Below, piece by piece: positions 10,594-19,896 of a DNA stretch of 64,000 nucleotides (the first letter of the stretch is position 1; every line of letters starts with the position of its first letter). Under the pieces are notes generated by a model that saw nothing but the letters and a program-made list of their open reading frames with translations, was not told the DNA's origin and made no database searches. Origin of the DNA: Cercophora sp. LCS_1 (lineage: Eukaryota > Ascomycota > Sordariomycetes > Sordariales > Lasiosphaeriaceae); NCBI GenBank assembly GCA_036250225.1, contig JAPZLL010000024.1, positions 1-64,000 of the forward strand, read 5' to 3'. The position numbers and the translations under genes are program-made.

Positions 10594-11484
10594 CAGGACC
10601 TAACTGCAAACAACAAGAAAAACAGAGAAAGTCGCCCAGAGTTCGAGGAAGTTGGGTTATCGACAAACTCGTCACCCACCCATGTGCATGCGCTGTAAAG
10701 GCGACAAGCAAGTTGATCCCGATCATGAGCCCCCGGTGTCAATTAAAATACCCGATCGGTTGAAGCCCCAAAACCGAACACATCAGCCGAAATAGAGCAG
10801 CCATTCAATGAACGTCTACGAGGGTGAGCCACTGCGCTACCATCTTTACATCTTTGGGCATGTGCCGGAATTATTCCAAGATAGACTTGGCATGCCAGCG
10901 GACTGCTTTTTGAATGTTGTTGAAGTGATTGACCGGTCACATTGGCTTGAGCTGACGGTGCATCGATGGCGGTAATCGACCACAGGGTCCAATGATGCCA
11001 TCACACATAACTGCGTGAAACCTGCCACGAATTAGCCACGACCTCGAGGCACAATGCCCTTTCGCCCCTCATGGCACATGCCAAAGCACACATCACATTT
11101 CCCCAGACCATCGCGTCGGCATCGTGCCTGAATAGAGGGCTGTGAGTTGTCAGATCGCCCACCGGTCGCCTCGGGCACCAAAAACACGCGCGGAGAAGGG
11201 TGCAGTGAATCCGTCTTTTGTGCTCAATCCAGGGGGCCGGGCAGCAGAGGCAAAATGACGGTCATTTCTTCGGAGGCGTTGACTAACGCACGCAGCATGG
11301 ATGAATTGAACCATAAAGGGAGGCTCTCTGTCAAGTGACAACTCATTTGCCACCCAAGGAGGACGCTCCTCTTCTCTCTGCACTTGCCGCACCCCCAAAC
11401 GTCCGAATTTCGGTCAAAGAGCGGTCTGATAAACCCGTTATCGTATTTTGAGAGCACCTTCAATCGTACCCTTCTCCAGCTGCG
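10594..11484. promoter_or_regulatory. Bidirectional spacer of the A2/B3 couple
   Basis: 891 bp with no supported ORF and four GGCA/TGCC inverted repeats: 10857-10866 (2-nt spacer), 11048-11058 (GGCACAATGCC), 11073-11082 (2-nt spacer) and 11118-11128 (GGCATCGTGCC). This is the densest cluster of such sites in the window. Confidence 0.55.
11048..11058. promoter_or_regulatory. Recurrent palindrome GGCACAATGCC, copy 3
   Basis: Exact 11-mer, 455 bp upstream of A2 and 427 bp upstream of B3. TGGCACATGCCA follows at 11072-11083 and GGCATCGTGCC at 11118-11128. Confidence 0.6.
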
Positions 11485-11984
11485 ATGAAACCTGTTGTCC
11501 AGGGACATGTCGAAAACGAGGCTTGGGATGGATCCTTGAGAGCCCAATCGAAGAGAGCACAGCCAGCATCGGGGCCGCAGAATGACACGCCCAAGGTCCC
11601 GACCCGTCCAAAAGCCGCGCCCTGCGGTAAGGCTCCCATCCCACCAAGGCACCCGCAGCGCCTCTCGGGAGAAACATACCCCAGCCAACCGCATGCGCCG
11701 AAAGCCTCGACGGCTTTGTCCATCAGAACTAGTTCAGCTGCCTCTAGCCACCGTGTGAGGTTCCAATTCCAGTCAACCACCTCACTTGAGGCTCTAATCT
11801 GTTGCGCTCCCAGCTTCTCGAGGATATACTGGACAGAGTTGGGCCAAAGATTGAACAGCTCGTCATCGATGAACTTCAGCGGATGTGGCGTCAAGGGACC
11901 GACGACGCTGGCGAATCAACGGCAGACGGCCCAACGCAAAACCACGAGGAAGAGAAGGCGGTCAGTGACTTGAGAGAAGTTTAA
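11485..11984 (+). CDS. Family B member B3, small hypothetical protein
   Basis: 146 aa: exon 1 11485-11754, exon 2 11814-11984, separated by a 59-nt phase-0 intron (donor GTGAGG, branch CTAAT, acceptor CCCAG). Exon 1 is a basic, Pro/Ala/Ser-rich leader. Exon 2 opens with the best-preserved family core, L-L-E-D-I-L-D-R-V-G-P-K-I, then Q-L-V-I-D-E-L-Q-R-M-W, and ends in a short acidic tail. No other domain is seen. Divergent from A2. Because the protein is so small, the splice pattern and the core shared with B1, B2 and B4 are the main evidence that it is a gene. Confidence 0.6.
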
Positions 11985-12950
11985 AGCCATAGCAACATTA
12001 GCAATCGCTGCGCCACGCTTGGGTTGCGAAACCCAATAGAACCTAAGGGCAAAGTGGGCACAAAGAAGGCTTGGGCTTGGAGCCCAAACATACCTCCCGA
12101 GCAAAGCAGAAAAGAGACGCATGGCGCGAGCCTTCTAGTTGATGTTGAGACACAGGGGCGGCGCAAGCCCAGGACGACGTATCGTGGGAAAGTACATGCA
12201 CGACAGGGAATAGTGTAGGATCGTTTGGCCTTTGTGTTTGTTTTTGTTTTTGTTTTTCGTTTTTCTTTTTAGGTTAGACTTCAGAGCTTGAGCAGTTGTT
12301 GCGGAAAGGAAACGTTCACTCACCCCTCATCAGGCTCTGAGCTCCCGCTCAGTCCCGAATTAGATTGGCAGGCGACTTGTTGCTGCCCAAGATTCTGACC
12401 CTTGATTCCCGGGTTGTGTTTTCACGGCAAAAGTCAAAAGGTCTGGTGAATTGACATTTTGAGTATCGCCCCACGTGCCCCGGATTTTCTGTCAACAGCA
12501 AAACAAGGGGTTTGGAACGATCAGGCCATGTGGGCGTCCACACGCATTTCGGGAATTCCACGTTCGCCAATCTTTGCGCTGCTGCGCTGCACGTTTTCGG
12601 TGGTGGGGGTCAGGGGCTGAAAATATTGGTGATTTAGCGATGACGACATCAAGCCTCGTCGGAATCCAGCTCCAGCATGTCGACGCCTCCGGGGGGGTTG
12701 CAGCCCCGTTGTCACACCCACGTTACCAATAAAGAGACGAGCAGCGTTCGCCGGTTGCACTCAAACCATCCACACCCGCTCGAGCTTTCCATCTTGCTTT
12801 CAATCCGCTGGACTGCCGGACACCGGAGTTTTGCCAGAACGTCGAATTGGGTGTTGGAAAGGCCCGACACCAAACATTGCCTGGTCGCAGGGAGCTTGTC
12901 GCAAACGGAGAGAAAACAAACCGGACAACTTTCTTGCGACAACGCATCCC
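11985..12950. other. Intergenic with a T-rich simple repeat
   Basis: A (GTTTTT)n tract runs at about 12231-12271. Otherwise there are only short frames of shadow quality. Confidence 0.5.
12231..12271. repeat. (GTTTTT)n simple repeat
   Basis: About six imperfect units of GTTTTT in the 3' flank of B3. Confidence 0.7.
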
Positions 12951-13568
12951 ATGGACCAAGATATGGTGGGCAGGTTTACGAAACATTCGGATCCGCCGTG
13001 CGCGGCGCCAGAAGCTGGCACAATCCAGATGCGGGGGACACGACAGCATCGCTGGCTCTTGGTTCCAATTGTGGTTGGCACAACGATGATGTGCGCTTGG
13101 GACATTCTGCGGGGAGGTAGTCCCGAGATCGCTGGACATCCAGCTTCAAAGGTCAGATCATCCATTCAACAAATCAACGAATACAAGCGCGACATAAGAA
13201 ACTAACCATCTGAGTCACAGCTCCTCGCCGTCGTTCCCCCAACCCTTGTCTGTATCGCCGCATCACCCATGACGCTCATCCTTTCGATCCTGACCACGCT
13301 GATGTCGCTCGCTGGATACCATTATTTTCATCAAAACAATCGCCTCCTTGAGATAGCAATCTTATGCGGCGCCGGGGCAGGCATTTTGGTGGGGACAGTG
13401 GCAGGTCTGGATGAAACGGGCATTCTGCTTCGAGCCCTCCCGTGGGGCGTTGTCGTCGCACTCCTGTCGACTCTGCGGCGAAGCAAGACGAGAAACGGCC
13501 GGCCTCGAGGGGAGGGTGAAGCGAAAGGTCTTATGGCAAAGAACTTCAAATGCGAATCTTTGGTGTGA
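12951..13568 (+). CDS. Small multi-pass membrane protein, unknown family
   Basis: 182 aa from exon 1 12951-13151 and exon 2 13221-13568, with a 69-nt phase-0 intron (donor GTCAGA, branch ACTAAC, acceptor CACAG). The start is ATG 12951. Hydrophobic segments lie at about residues 34-51, 66-98 (probably two helices), 106-124 and 130-146, giving four or so membrane spans and a basic cytosolic C-terminal tail. I do not recognise a family. It is flanked by B3 and a divergent Rho-like GTPase in the accessory block, so it is likely lineage-specific. The single-intron model keeps frame, but the start could lie upstream. Confidence 0.5.
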
Positions 13569-14224
13569 AAATCGCAGTGCACCATTTGACATGGCGTGAC
13601 TGCCAGTCAATTGCATCCCTTTCATGCCGGTGAAGCTACAGCCAACAAGCGCTGCATCCCAAGTCGGTGAGGATCAAGTCCTCATTCGCGCCGTCGCGAC
13701 GAATCTTGGTTCCCGATCCAGCCGGGTCGGGCCGGCAACGGAAGCGGGAGCAGGGAGTGGACACCCCTAACTGCCCGCAGTGGGCCCCGAGAACCAAGCC
13801 CGGGGGCGGCGTCGATGTTTCAGGGGTCGGCTCCTCGCCACTGAAATGCAACCCAGCTCCCAACCGACCACACTTGCAGCTGTGCTGGCGGCAAGCCTTG
13901 CAAAGACTCCAATGGCGCTCCCCCAAATCTCTCCGTTTGGTGGTGTAACATTGTCAGGATTCAACACCCTCTTCCCATCCCCCAATGGCGCGCGTCACCT
14001 TGCCGAATCACCAATTTCGGGGCCACAGACGGTTGCAGTAGCCGGTGTTGGTTGCACCGATGTGTTTTCCACTCCTTCGCTGCATCTCGCTTTTTATATC
14101 TTAGGGTATAGAGAACGTTTCCCTCGTCACTTCACCCTCCATTGCATGTTGGTCTTGCTGTTTTGTTTCCCTTCCTCTTTTCCTTCAAGTCAAGCTCATT
14201 CGCTGTTTGCTGCGTAATTCGATT
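13569..14224. other. Intergenic / promoter of the Rho-like gene
   Basis: Pyrimidine-rich tracts at 14110-14200 fit a transcription start region for the downstream GTPase gene. A TATA-like word TTTATATC lies near 14092. No gene is seen. Confidence 0.45.
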
Positions 14225-15086
14225 ATGGCGGAAGGACCATATGTCAAGGTAAGTCTACAAGCCCGATGTACACACTCCAGTCGACCTAACAGCTCGTCAG
14301 TGCGTCGTTGTGGGCGATCCTGGAGTGGGCAAGGTATGCACCACGACCCTGTTGCATTGGCAGCTCAAGGACAACAATCTTACAACCTCACAGACCTCCT
14401 TGATCGCCAGTTACGAAACAGGGTGTTTTCCATACCAGAATATCCCTTTGGTGTATGCGCAGAATCAAGCAGTCTAACCAGGTAATGAGAGCTAACGGAT
14501 GCATTAGAATCGACAAGTACACGACAGAGCGAAAGACCGACGAATGGTCCGCCACGATATGTATCTGGGATACAGCCAGCGGCCCGGAGCACGATGTGAT
14601 GCGACCCCTTTCGTACCAAGACACGAACGCCGTTGTCATCTGCTATTCCACTTCCAACCCAGACTCGTTCTACAACGTCAGGAGCAAGGTCAGTCACAGC
14701 CCATATCTTCTAGAGTTTTGAACTGACCCAGATGACAGTGGTGGCCAGAGGCCTACCACAACGCGTACGGAGTCCCGATCATCCTGGTTGGCACCAAGAC
14801 CGACGTCCGGTTGAACCTTCCCTGGGACCGACCACGCGTCACGACAGACCAGGGGCAGGAGCTGGCCAACGAAATCGGGGCGGTCAACTTCGTTGAGTGC
14901 TCCGCCCTCACGCATGAGAACAGGGACTGGGTGTTCCACTATGCTGCCGAGTAAGTTTGCCCTTTTGTCTCCCTCGTAAGCGCTTTCCTTGTTGGATGCT
15001 TGAATCTGACACGATTTGGAAGAACCGTGATCTCTCGGAGGACAGGATACATCGACGAGAAGAAAGACTGTTGTACCATCCTGTAA
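14225..15086 (+). CDS. Divergent Rho-family GTPase, probable pseudo-GTPase
   Basis: 184 aa from six exons: 14225-14248, 14301-14333, 14394-14452, 14508-14688, 14739-14950, 15041-15086. The order of motifs is that of Rho/Rac/Cdc42: P-loop G-D-P-G-V-G-K-T (13-20), switch I I-P-L-V-I-D-K-Y (36-43), D-T-A-S-G (60-64), R-P-L-S-Y, G-T-K-T-D, E-C-S-A-L-T, and a C-terminal CAAX box C-T-I-L (geranylgeranyl type), which places it at membranes. In Rac1 numbering it has Pro at Gly12, Leu at the Mg-coordinating Thr35, Ser at Gly60 and Gly at catalytic Gln61, so normal GTP hydrolysis is not expected. The Rho insert helix is shortened. The intact frame, intact splice sites and CAAX box argue against a decayed pseudogene. 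A GTPase-deficient signalling protein, in the way of Rnd proteins, is inferred. Confidence 0.8.
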
Positions 15087-16130
15087 TCCCATCACAGAGT
15101 CACTGTTGCGCACCTTCGAGTTCCGAGCTTTCTCCCAGCGTTTACTTCATCGAACGCAGACTCTCCGTTCCGTTGTATTTTTTTCGATACCCACGTTCCC
15201 CCTTTGCACCAACTTTGATAGATAGTATCCAGGCCACCCAAAGGTGGCGTCATTCATGTTTAGAAACGAAGGCAACGTGGCGAGTCATATCGCAGTGAAT
15301 CTCGCACGTTTCGGGACTGCAAAGCCATTGACGCAACGAGACAACCATTTGAACCTTATAACAGTTCAATCACTCTGCATTTGTGCGCCACACTTCTCAT
15401 CAGTGGCGTTAATCAAGCGCTTTCCACTTTGTGACGTTCTACCATCCAGCGCCGCTTTCGAAACGCCAACACCGTACACCTACTACAATGTAGTAAACGC
15501 AGGGAGGCACCCTCAACGCTTGGCCCCCTGGTCGGGATCATGACGAAAGGCGTGTTGCCCATGATCCGCCAAAAACTGGCATCATCATAAATACAACAGC
15601 CTGGTTGTCTGCGACAAATCTGGGCACACGAAATTTCCTTTTTCGTTCGTCGTCCTGAGCTGGGGTGAGCTGTGGCTGATTTGTCCTAAGCTTCCCCTGA
15701 TTCTTCCCTGAGCTAGGGTAATCCCATACACCGCCGCCGTACAGCCTTAGAGACCCCTTTTCAGTCCCCCCCGGCTTAAGTTTCCCATGGATGGAAAGCG
15801 GATAACGCGTAATCTGTAAGGATAGCTCCCAGGCAACAATTCTAATTACGACATACACGCGTCCTAGATGTGTGTGTAACTCGTCCCGAAAGCCTTATTG
15901 TCAAAGCTGAGCAACCCATACCTTACCAAAAAAAAATTCAAATAAACCAAAAGGATCTAATCACCACACTGCGATGGACACCATCATGACTGGCCCGCCA
16001 GCTCCCACCGGCGGCCCCTTAGCGAGCGGCAGCAAGGGCCCGGCCGGAAAGGGCAACGGCGACGACGTCAAAATGCTTGAGCCCCGACACCTGGCCGCGC
16101 TTGATGACTGAGACTTCGACAACCTCCTCC
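15087..16130. other. Intergenic, with half of an inverted repeat
   Basis: No supported gene. It contains one arm (about 15606-15650) of an inverted repeat whose other arm is near 18211-18256. A short plus-strand frame at 15974-16111, starting M-D-T-I-M-T-G-P-P, ends after 45 codons and is not supported. Confidence 0.45.
15606..15650 (-). repeat. Inverted repeat arm, left
   Basis: Read on the minus strand, this matches 18211-18256 over about 40 bp with a few mismatches. The shared core is GTGCCCAGATTYGTCGCA preceded by GGAAATTT. It may be the edge of an old element or a dispersed repeat. Confidence 0.5.
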
Positions 16131-16254
16131 GAGCTAGGATATCATGTACCATCCCAAATTCCAAGCTAGGATATCATGCACCCTCCCAAATTCCGAGCTA
16201 GGATATCGTGTACCATCCCAAATTCCAAGCTGGGGTATTGTGTACTATCTCAGG
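16131..16254. repeat. 32-bp tandem repeat, about 3.9 units
   Basis: Units start at 16131, 16163, 16195 and 16227. The unit begins RAGCTAGGATATCRTGYACC and ends CCCAAATTCC; the last unit is degenerate. It lies some 300 bp upstream of the HNH gene. A related word, GAGCTAGGGTAATCCCATAC, occurs at about 15711. Confidence 0.85.
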
Positions 16255-16561
16255 GCATGTACTGGTATATTCTGGGCCAGAATTTGGGACCGTGGTCCAG
16301 GATTCGGGCCATTAGGGCACTGTCGCCTCTTAGCAGTTTCCAACCACAGTCCCAAATTTGGGCTACCCTGCTTCCGGCAGGCCGTAATTCAGACCCCGAG
16401 GCTTCCCTTTTCTGATTGGTCAGCCGCGCTTCGCCTGGCTACCCCCACCGCCTTCACTTCACCGCCTAGTAGGGCCGGCAAATTAAGGTTACCTCCCCAC
16501 TAAATCCCACTTCCACTCATCCTCCACCACCTCCCTCTCTACACCTCTTCACAAGGGCAAA

Positions 16562-17702
16562 ATGTCACGCGAGGATGGCCGGGCTCTCGCCCGCGATGTC
16601 TTCATCTACGATCTCCAAGATTTCGATACCCTGCTTGGCGGGCTAGTCCTCACTGCCGGCGTGACCAATGCCAACTTTTACGCCATGGTTGACATCATCA
16701 TCGACATCTCGCCTCCGGGCCCCTTCTTCCTCCAAGACGAAAATGGCGAGACAATCGCCCAGGATGCACAACCTCTCCTACCCGGGAGGTATTTTGTTGT
16801 AGCCGATGGCACTGTCAAGGTATGCTTTTACTACTTTGCGGATATAAATGCTAATATAATCTAGAAAACCGCCGAGGCTGCTTTTGCCCGAATGATGTCT
16901 TTTCAGTCAACGAGAACAAACAACGAATTTAGAGATCAAGTCCGAGAGCGAGACGGACGTTGGGTCGTGACAAAGAGAGAAAATATACGTAAACAGTTTA
17001 ATCTCTGGATAGGCTTTGAAGCTGCACATATCTTCCCTCTTGCGCATCAACATCAATGGGATACACAGGGCTGGAGCCAGCAAATTACTATCCCTCCGTC
17101 TACAAGACCCTTTGGGACGATCAATTCAGTACAGAATGGCCTACTCCTCGATAACACTATACACTGCATGTTCGATTTCTATTACTTCTCCATCAACCCC
17201 GATGTAAGTCCTCTCTAATACTAGGAAACGTTAACGTTATCTAATATAAATCTAGGATGGCCATAAGATCATTTGTTTCCAGCCAGACGACATGGGTATC
17301 GCAGGGACTTCCCTGGATGCTCGTCTTCTCAATGACCCGCGGCGTCCTTTGGACACGCTTCTCCAATGGCATTTCCGGCAAGCTGTCCTCACAAACATGA
17401 AGGGAGCTGGAGAGCCTAACTTCGAGCACGACTTCCCACCTGGTTCCGATATGATGGGAGAGATCCAGAGCGGGCCCAAGGCTGCTGAGAGAATGGAGTT
17501 TGAGTTGTTCAACCGGCTTGCCCATCATATGAATTTATACCCCGAAGAGAAGCTGGCGGGCGTGAATACCGACGAGGAGGACAAGGATGAGGAGGACAAG
17601 GATGGGGAAGACAAGGATGGGGAAGACAAGGATGAGGAAGACAAGGATGAAGAGGACAAGGGTGAGGTCAAGCTTGACGGCAATGAAGAGGACAAGGGCT
17701 AG
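16562..17702 (+). CDS. HNH-nuclease-domain protein (HNH_2-like) with acidic repeat tail
   Basis: 347 aa from exons 16562-16819, 16865-17203, 17256-17702. The domain order fits fungal HNH_2 (PF13391) proteins: an N-terminal beta-rich region, then residues 118-200 with E-A-A-H-I-F-P-L-A-H (His141), N-G-L-L-L-D-N-T-I-H (Asn177, His186) and M-F-D (Asp190). The usual Cys-x-V-T-G turn before the His is W-V-V-T-K here, so one structural Cys is absent. Residues about 310-340 are a run of five-residue acidic repeats (D-E-E-D-K / D-G-E-D-K) encoded by a 15-bp tandem repeat at 17571-17670. HNH residues suggest metal-dependent nicking of DNA, but activity is unproven and the family has no settled role in fungi. 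The gene lies between two arms of a short inverted repeat. Confidence 0.75.
17571..17670 (+). repeat. 15-bp coding tandem repeat in the HNH gene
   Basis: About six imperfect copies of GARGACAAGGATGRG encode the D-[EG]-E-D-K repeats. Such runs can change in copy number by slippage. Confidence 0.85.
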
Positions 17703-18350
17703 GTGCTACAAGTCGAACAAGCTGTGTAGATATATACACCTCCCCCTGCTATCAAATACAGGGAAAACCCTCTAAAAGTAGAGGTCTGTATCACTAGGAA
17801 TGTCTGACAAGCACATTTTGGCCCCCACTTAACATATGCTTATCTAGGATGCTTGCTCGTCGAGGCATTGTCGGCGTTGGCCGAGGCGTCACTGTTAGCA
17901 TCAGCATAGTCCGGCGGTGGAAAGTATGCGGGAGGGTATGGGCCCGATGGAAGGGGTGGTCCCCTACAGTGCTGAGGACGCTGGTGATGGTTTCACGGCA
18001 AAGCGTGGACTGTTAGTTTCAAAAAGTGGGACACATGTTGGCTATCTTTATCTAAGGGCAAGTTCTGGGCCCTCGGTTAGAGTTGAAGTGATCCGGCAGC
18101 CTACCAAAAATAGCAATTAGAGTGAGCAAAGGTGAGCCAGCCTGAGCACATCCTGAGCGGGGACTTAAGCCGAGCATGAGCCAGGGTGAGCAATGTCACA
18201 TGTGCGAGGTTCGAAAAGGAAATTTTTTGTGCCCAGATTCGTCGCACATAACACAAAGGAAAAGTCAAAAGAAATCATGAGTTATTTGCGACACAAACAA
18301 CCAGCCCTTCGCTTCGCTTACCTGTATGAAACACGGTCCCCTAGGAAAAA
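17703..18350. other. Intergenic, with half of an inverted repeat
   Basis: No supported gene. GTGAGC/CTGAGC words recur at 18120-18195, and the right inverted-repeat arm lies at 18211-18256. Confidence 0.45.
18211..18256 (+). repeat. Inverted repeat arm, right
   Basis: Counterpart of 15606-15650 in opposite orientation. It includes GGTTCGAAAAG, which resembles a pol III B box, so a SINE-like origin is possible but not shown. Confidence 0.45.
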
Positions 18351-19292
18351 TCACTCGTCCGAGGGCACCATCGCCTTTCGCTTGCGCAGAGCTCGGTTCT
18401 GGACGAACCTCGGGAGGTCCTGCTGAAGCCCCTGGAGCACCTTCTTATCCGCCTCGGAAAGCTGACCCACATCCATACGCTTACCAAGCTCCCTCATGAT
18501 CACCTCCATGATGTCCGGCATTGCACTCTTGGTTGCCTCTGCCACGGGCTGTTGAGTCAAGGTCAGATGGTTTGTTCCCGAAAGATATTGCGACTGAGGC
18601 GGACTGACCAGAAGGTAGGCGTCGAGAGTCTTTTGGTACCGTTTCACCAAGGCGTTTGCCGAGACATCGACGCCAAACTTGGCTTTCATCTCCAAGGCAA
18701 TGTCCTCGAACCCCACACCTGCCTGGCGAAGCGTCACAAGCAACTTTTCTTGCGCCTTGCTCGCGTTGTCCTTGGCAATCCGTGAGCTCACCCAGGGAGC
18801 GACCGGGGGAACGTACGCTGCCTCTGGAATGTTGTCGATGATGGTGTTGCCGAAGAAGCCACCCTGACTTGTGTCAACGAAGCCAGGAACGAGGCCGAAG
18901 GTCGATGAAGAGGAAGTGGTTTCCGAGAAAGGGACTCCCAAGATAGGGGTCCTAGGGACGAACGAGAATACGAGATCTGGGTTGGCCCAAGTCTGGGCCA
19001 ACCCATCACCTTGCGAACTCAAGCCATTGCGGTTGGTTGTCGTGCTGCTGCTACTGCCATTGCTGTTATTGATGGTGGTCGTGGCGGTGAACTCGTCGAG
19101 CGAGTTGGCGATCTCATTGAACGAAGAGGGCGACGCTACCAGCTGGCTCGGCTCATGTTGCTGGCCATCGTTGCCTCCCTCATTGTTGCCGCCGATGTTT
19201 CCGCCGTTGATCCAATCCATCAACTCTCTGGTTCCGTCTTTGTTCAAGTTGGCGTGTTCCCAATCGCTCATCTTCTGCATCCTTCTCTTCAC
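18351..19292 (-). CDS. Family A member A3, HTH protein
   Basis: An open frame of 313 aa without introns. ATGs at 19280 and 19271 (M-S-D-W-E-H) are alternative starts. Residues 1-165 are Asn/Ser/Thr-rich low-complexity sequence. Residues about 182-221 carry the family HTH: L-L-V-T-L-R-Q-A-G, then F-E-D-I-A-L-E-M, then F-G-V-D-V-S-A-N-A-L-V-K-R-Y. Residues 255-272 hold S-A-M-P-D-I-M-E-V-I-M-R-E-L-G, the closest match between an A protein and the B core. The tail P-R-F-V-Q-N-R-A-L-R-K-R-K-A is basic. The protein is probably nuclear and DNA-binding (inferred). It is divergent from B4 across about 0.6 kb containing GGCACAATGCC. Confidence 0.75.
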   Translation of the reverse strand: MKRRMQKMSDWEHANLNKDGTRELMDWINGGNIGGNNEGGNDGQQHEPSQLVASPSSFNEIANSLDEFTATTTINNSNGSSSSTTTNRNGLSSQGDGLAQTWANPDLVFSFVPRTPILGVPFSETTSSSSTFGLVPGFVDTSQGGFFGNTIIDNIPEAAYVPPVAPWVSSRIAKDNASKAQEKLLVTLRQAGVGFEDIALEMKAKFGVDVSANALVKRYQKTLDAYLLVSPPQSQYLSGTNHLTLTQQPVAEATKSAMPDIMEVIMRELGKRMDVGQLSEADKKVLQGLQQDLPRFVQNRALRKRKAMVPSDE

Positions 19293-19896
19293 CGGTGGCG
19301 CGGATTGGTTGAAGGAAAGTTGTCTTCAGGCCGACATGATACCGACAGCAGACAAGGTATAACAAAAAATTCAGGATTGCTGTGGGTGTCGTGGATATAA
19401 GATAGGGCCCCGCATACTTGGACGTCATCGAACGGTTGTAGCGACCCCCGGTGGGCCGAAGAAGGCTATGGGAACACATCCCAATGTTTCTGCCCGCCTG
19501 GGAGGCAACCCGCAATCTCGAACGCTTCCAAGTGGGGCAAGAGAGGGGCTAGCATACAGCATTATGGCTCTGGCTGGTGGGCATCGAGCCCGGGCAAAGG
19601 CTGTGGTGGCACTTCGAGGCTTCCCTGCGGGAACTGGGACCGCTGTCGCGACTTCGGTCCAATCGACCACTTCCAAACAGTCAACTCAACTGGGGCGGTT
19701 TTTCAACACTTGGCATGGTGCTTTTCGGGCGCGGTGAATGAGGCGGAGCAGGCAGGCATGGAGCGCTGGCCACGTACGTGGGCGTTAGGCAGCCAGGCAC
19801 AATGCCTGTTTCACGGAGACCCCGGTCTTCGCTGCAAACTTCGAGAAACCCCTCTCCTCATCTAATGATTGCAGCGCTTGGAGTCAGAAATCGTAA
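19293..19896. promoter_or_regulatory. Bidirectional spacer of the A3/B4 couple
   Basis: About 600 bp between A3 and the earliest open codon of B4, with GGCACAATGCC at 19796-19806. No ORF is convincing. Confidence 0.5.
19796..19806. promoter_or_regulatory. Recurrent palindrome GGCACAATGCC, copy 4
   Basis: Exact 11-mer. The inverted repeat extends to CAGGCA-CAA-TGCCTG. It lies 504 bp upstream of the A3 start. Confidence 0.6.

Noticed and set aside
15974..16111. Short plus-strand frame starting M-D-T-I-M-T-G-P-P
   Set aside because: Stops after 45 codons just before the tandem repeat; could be a decayed element end, but nothing supports a gene.
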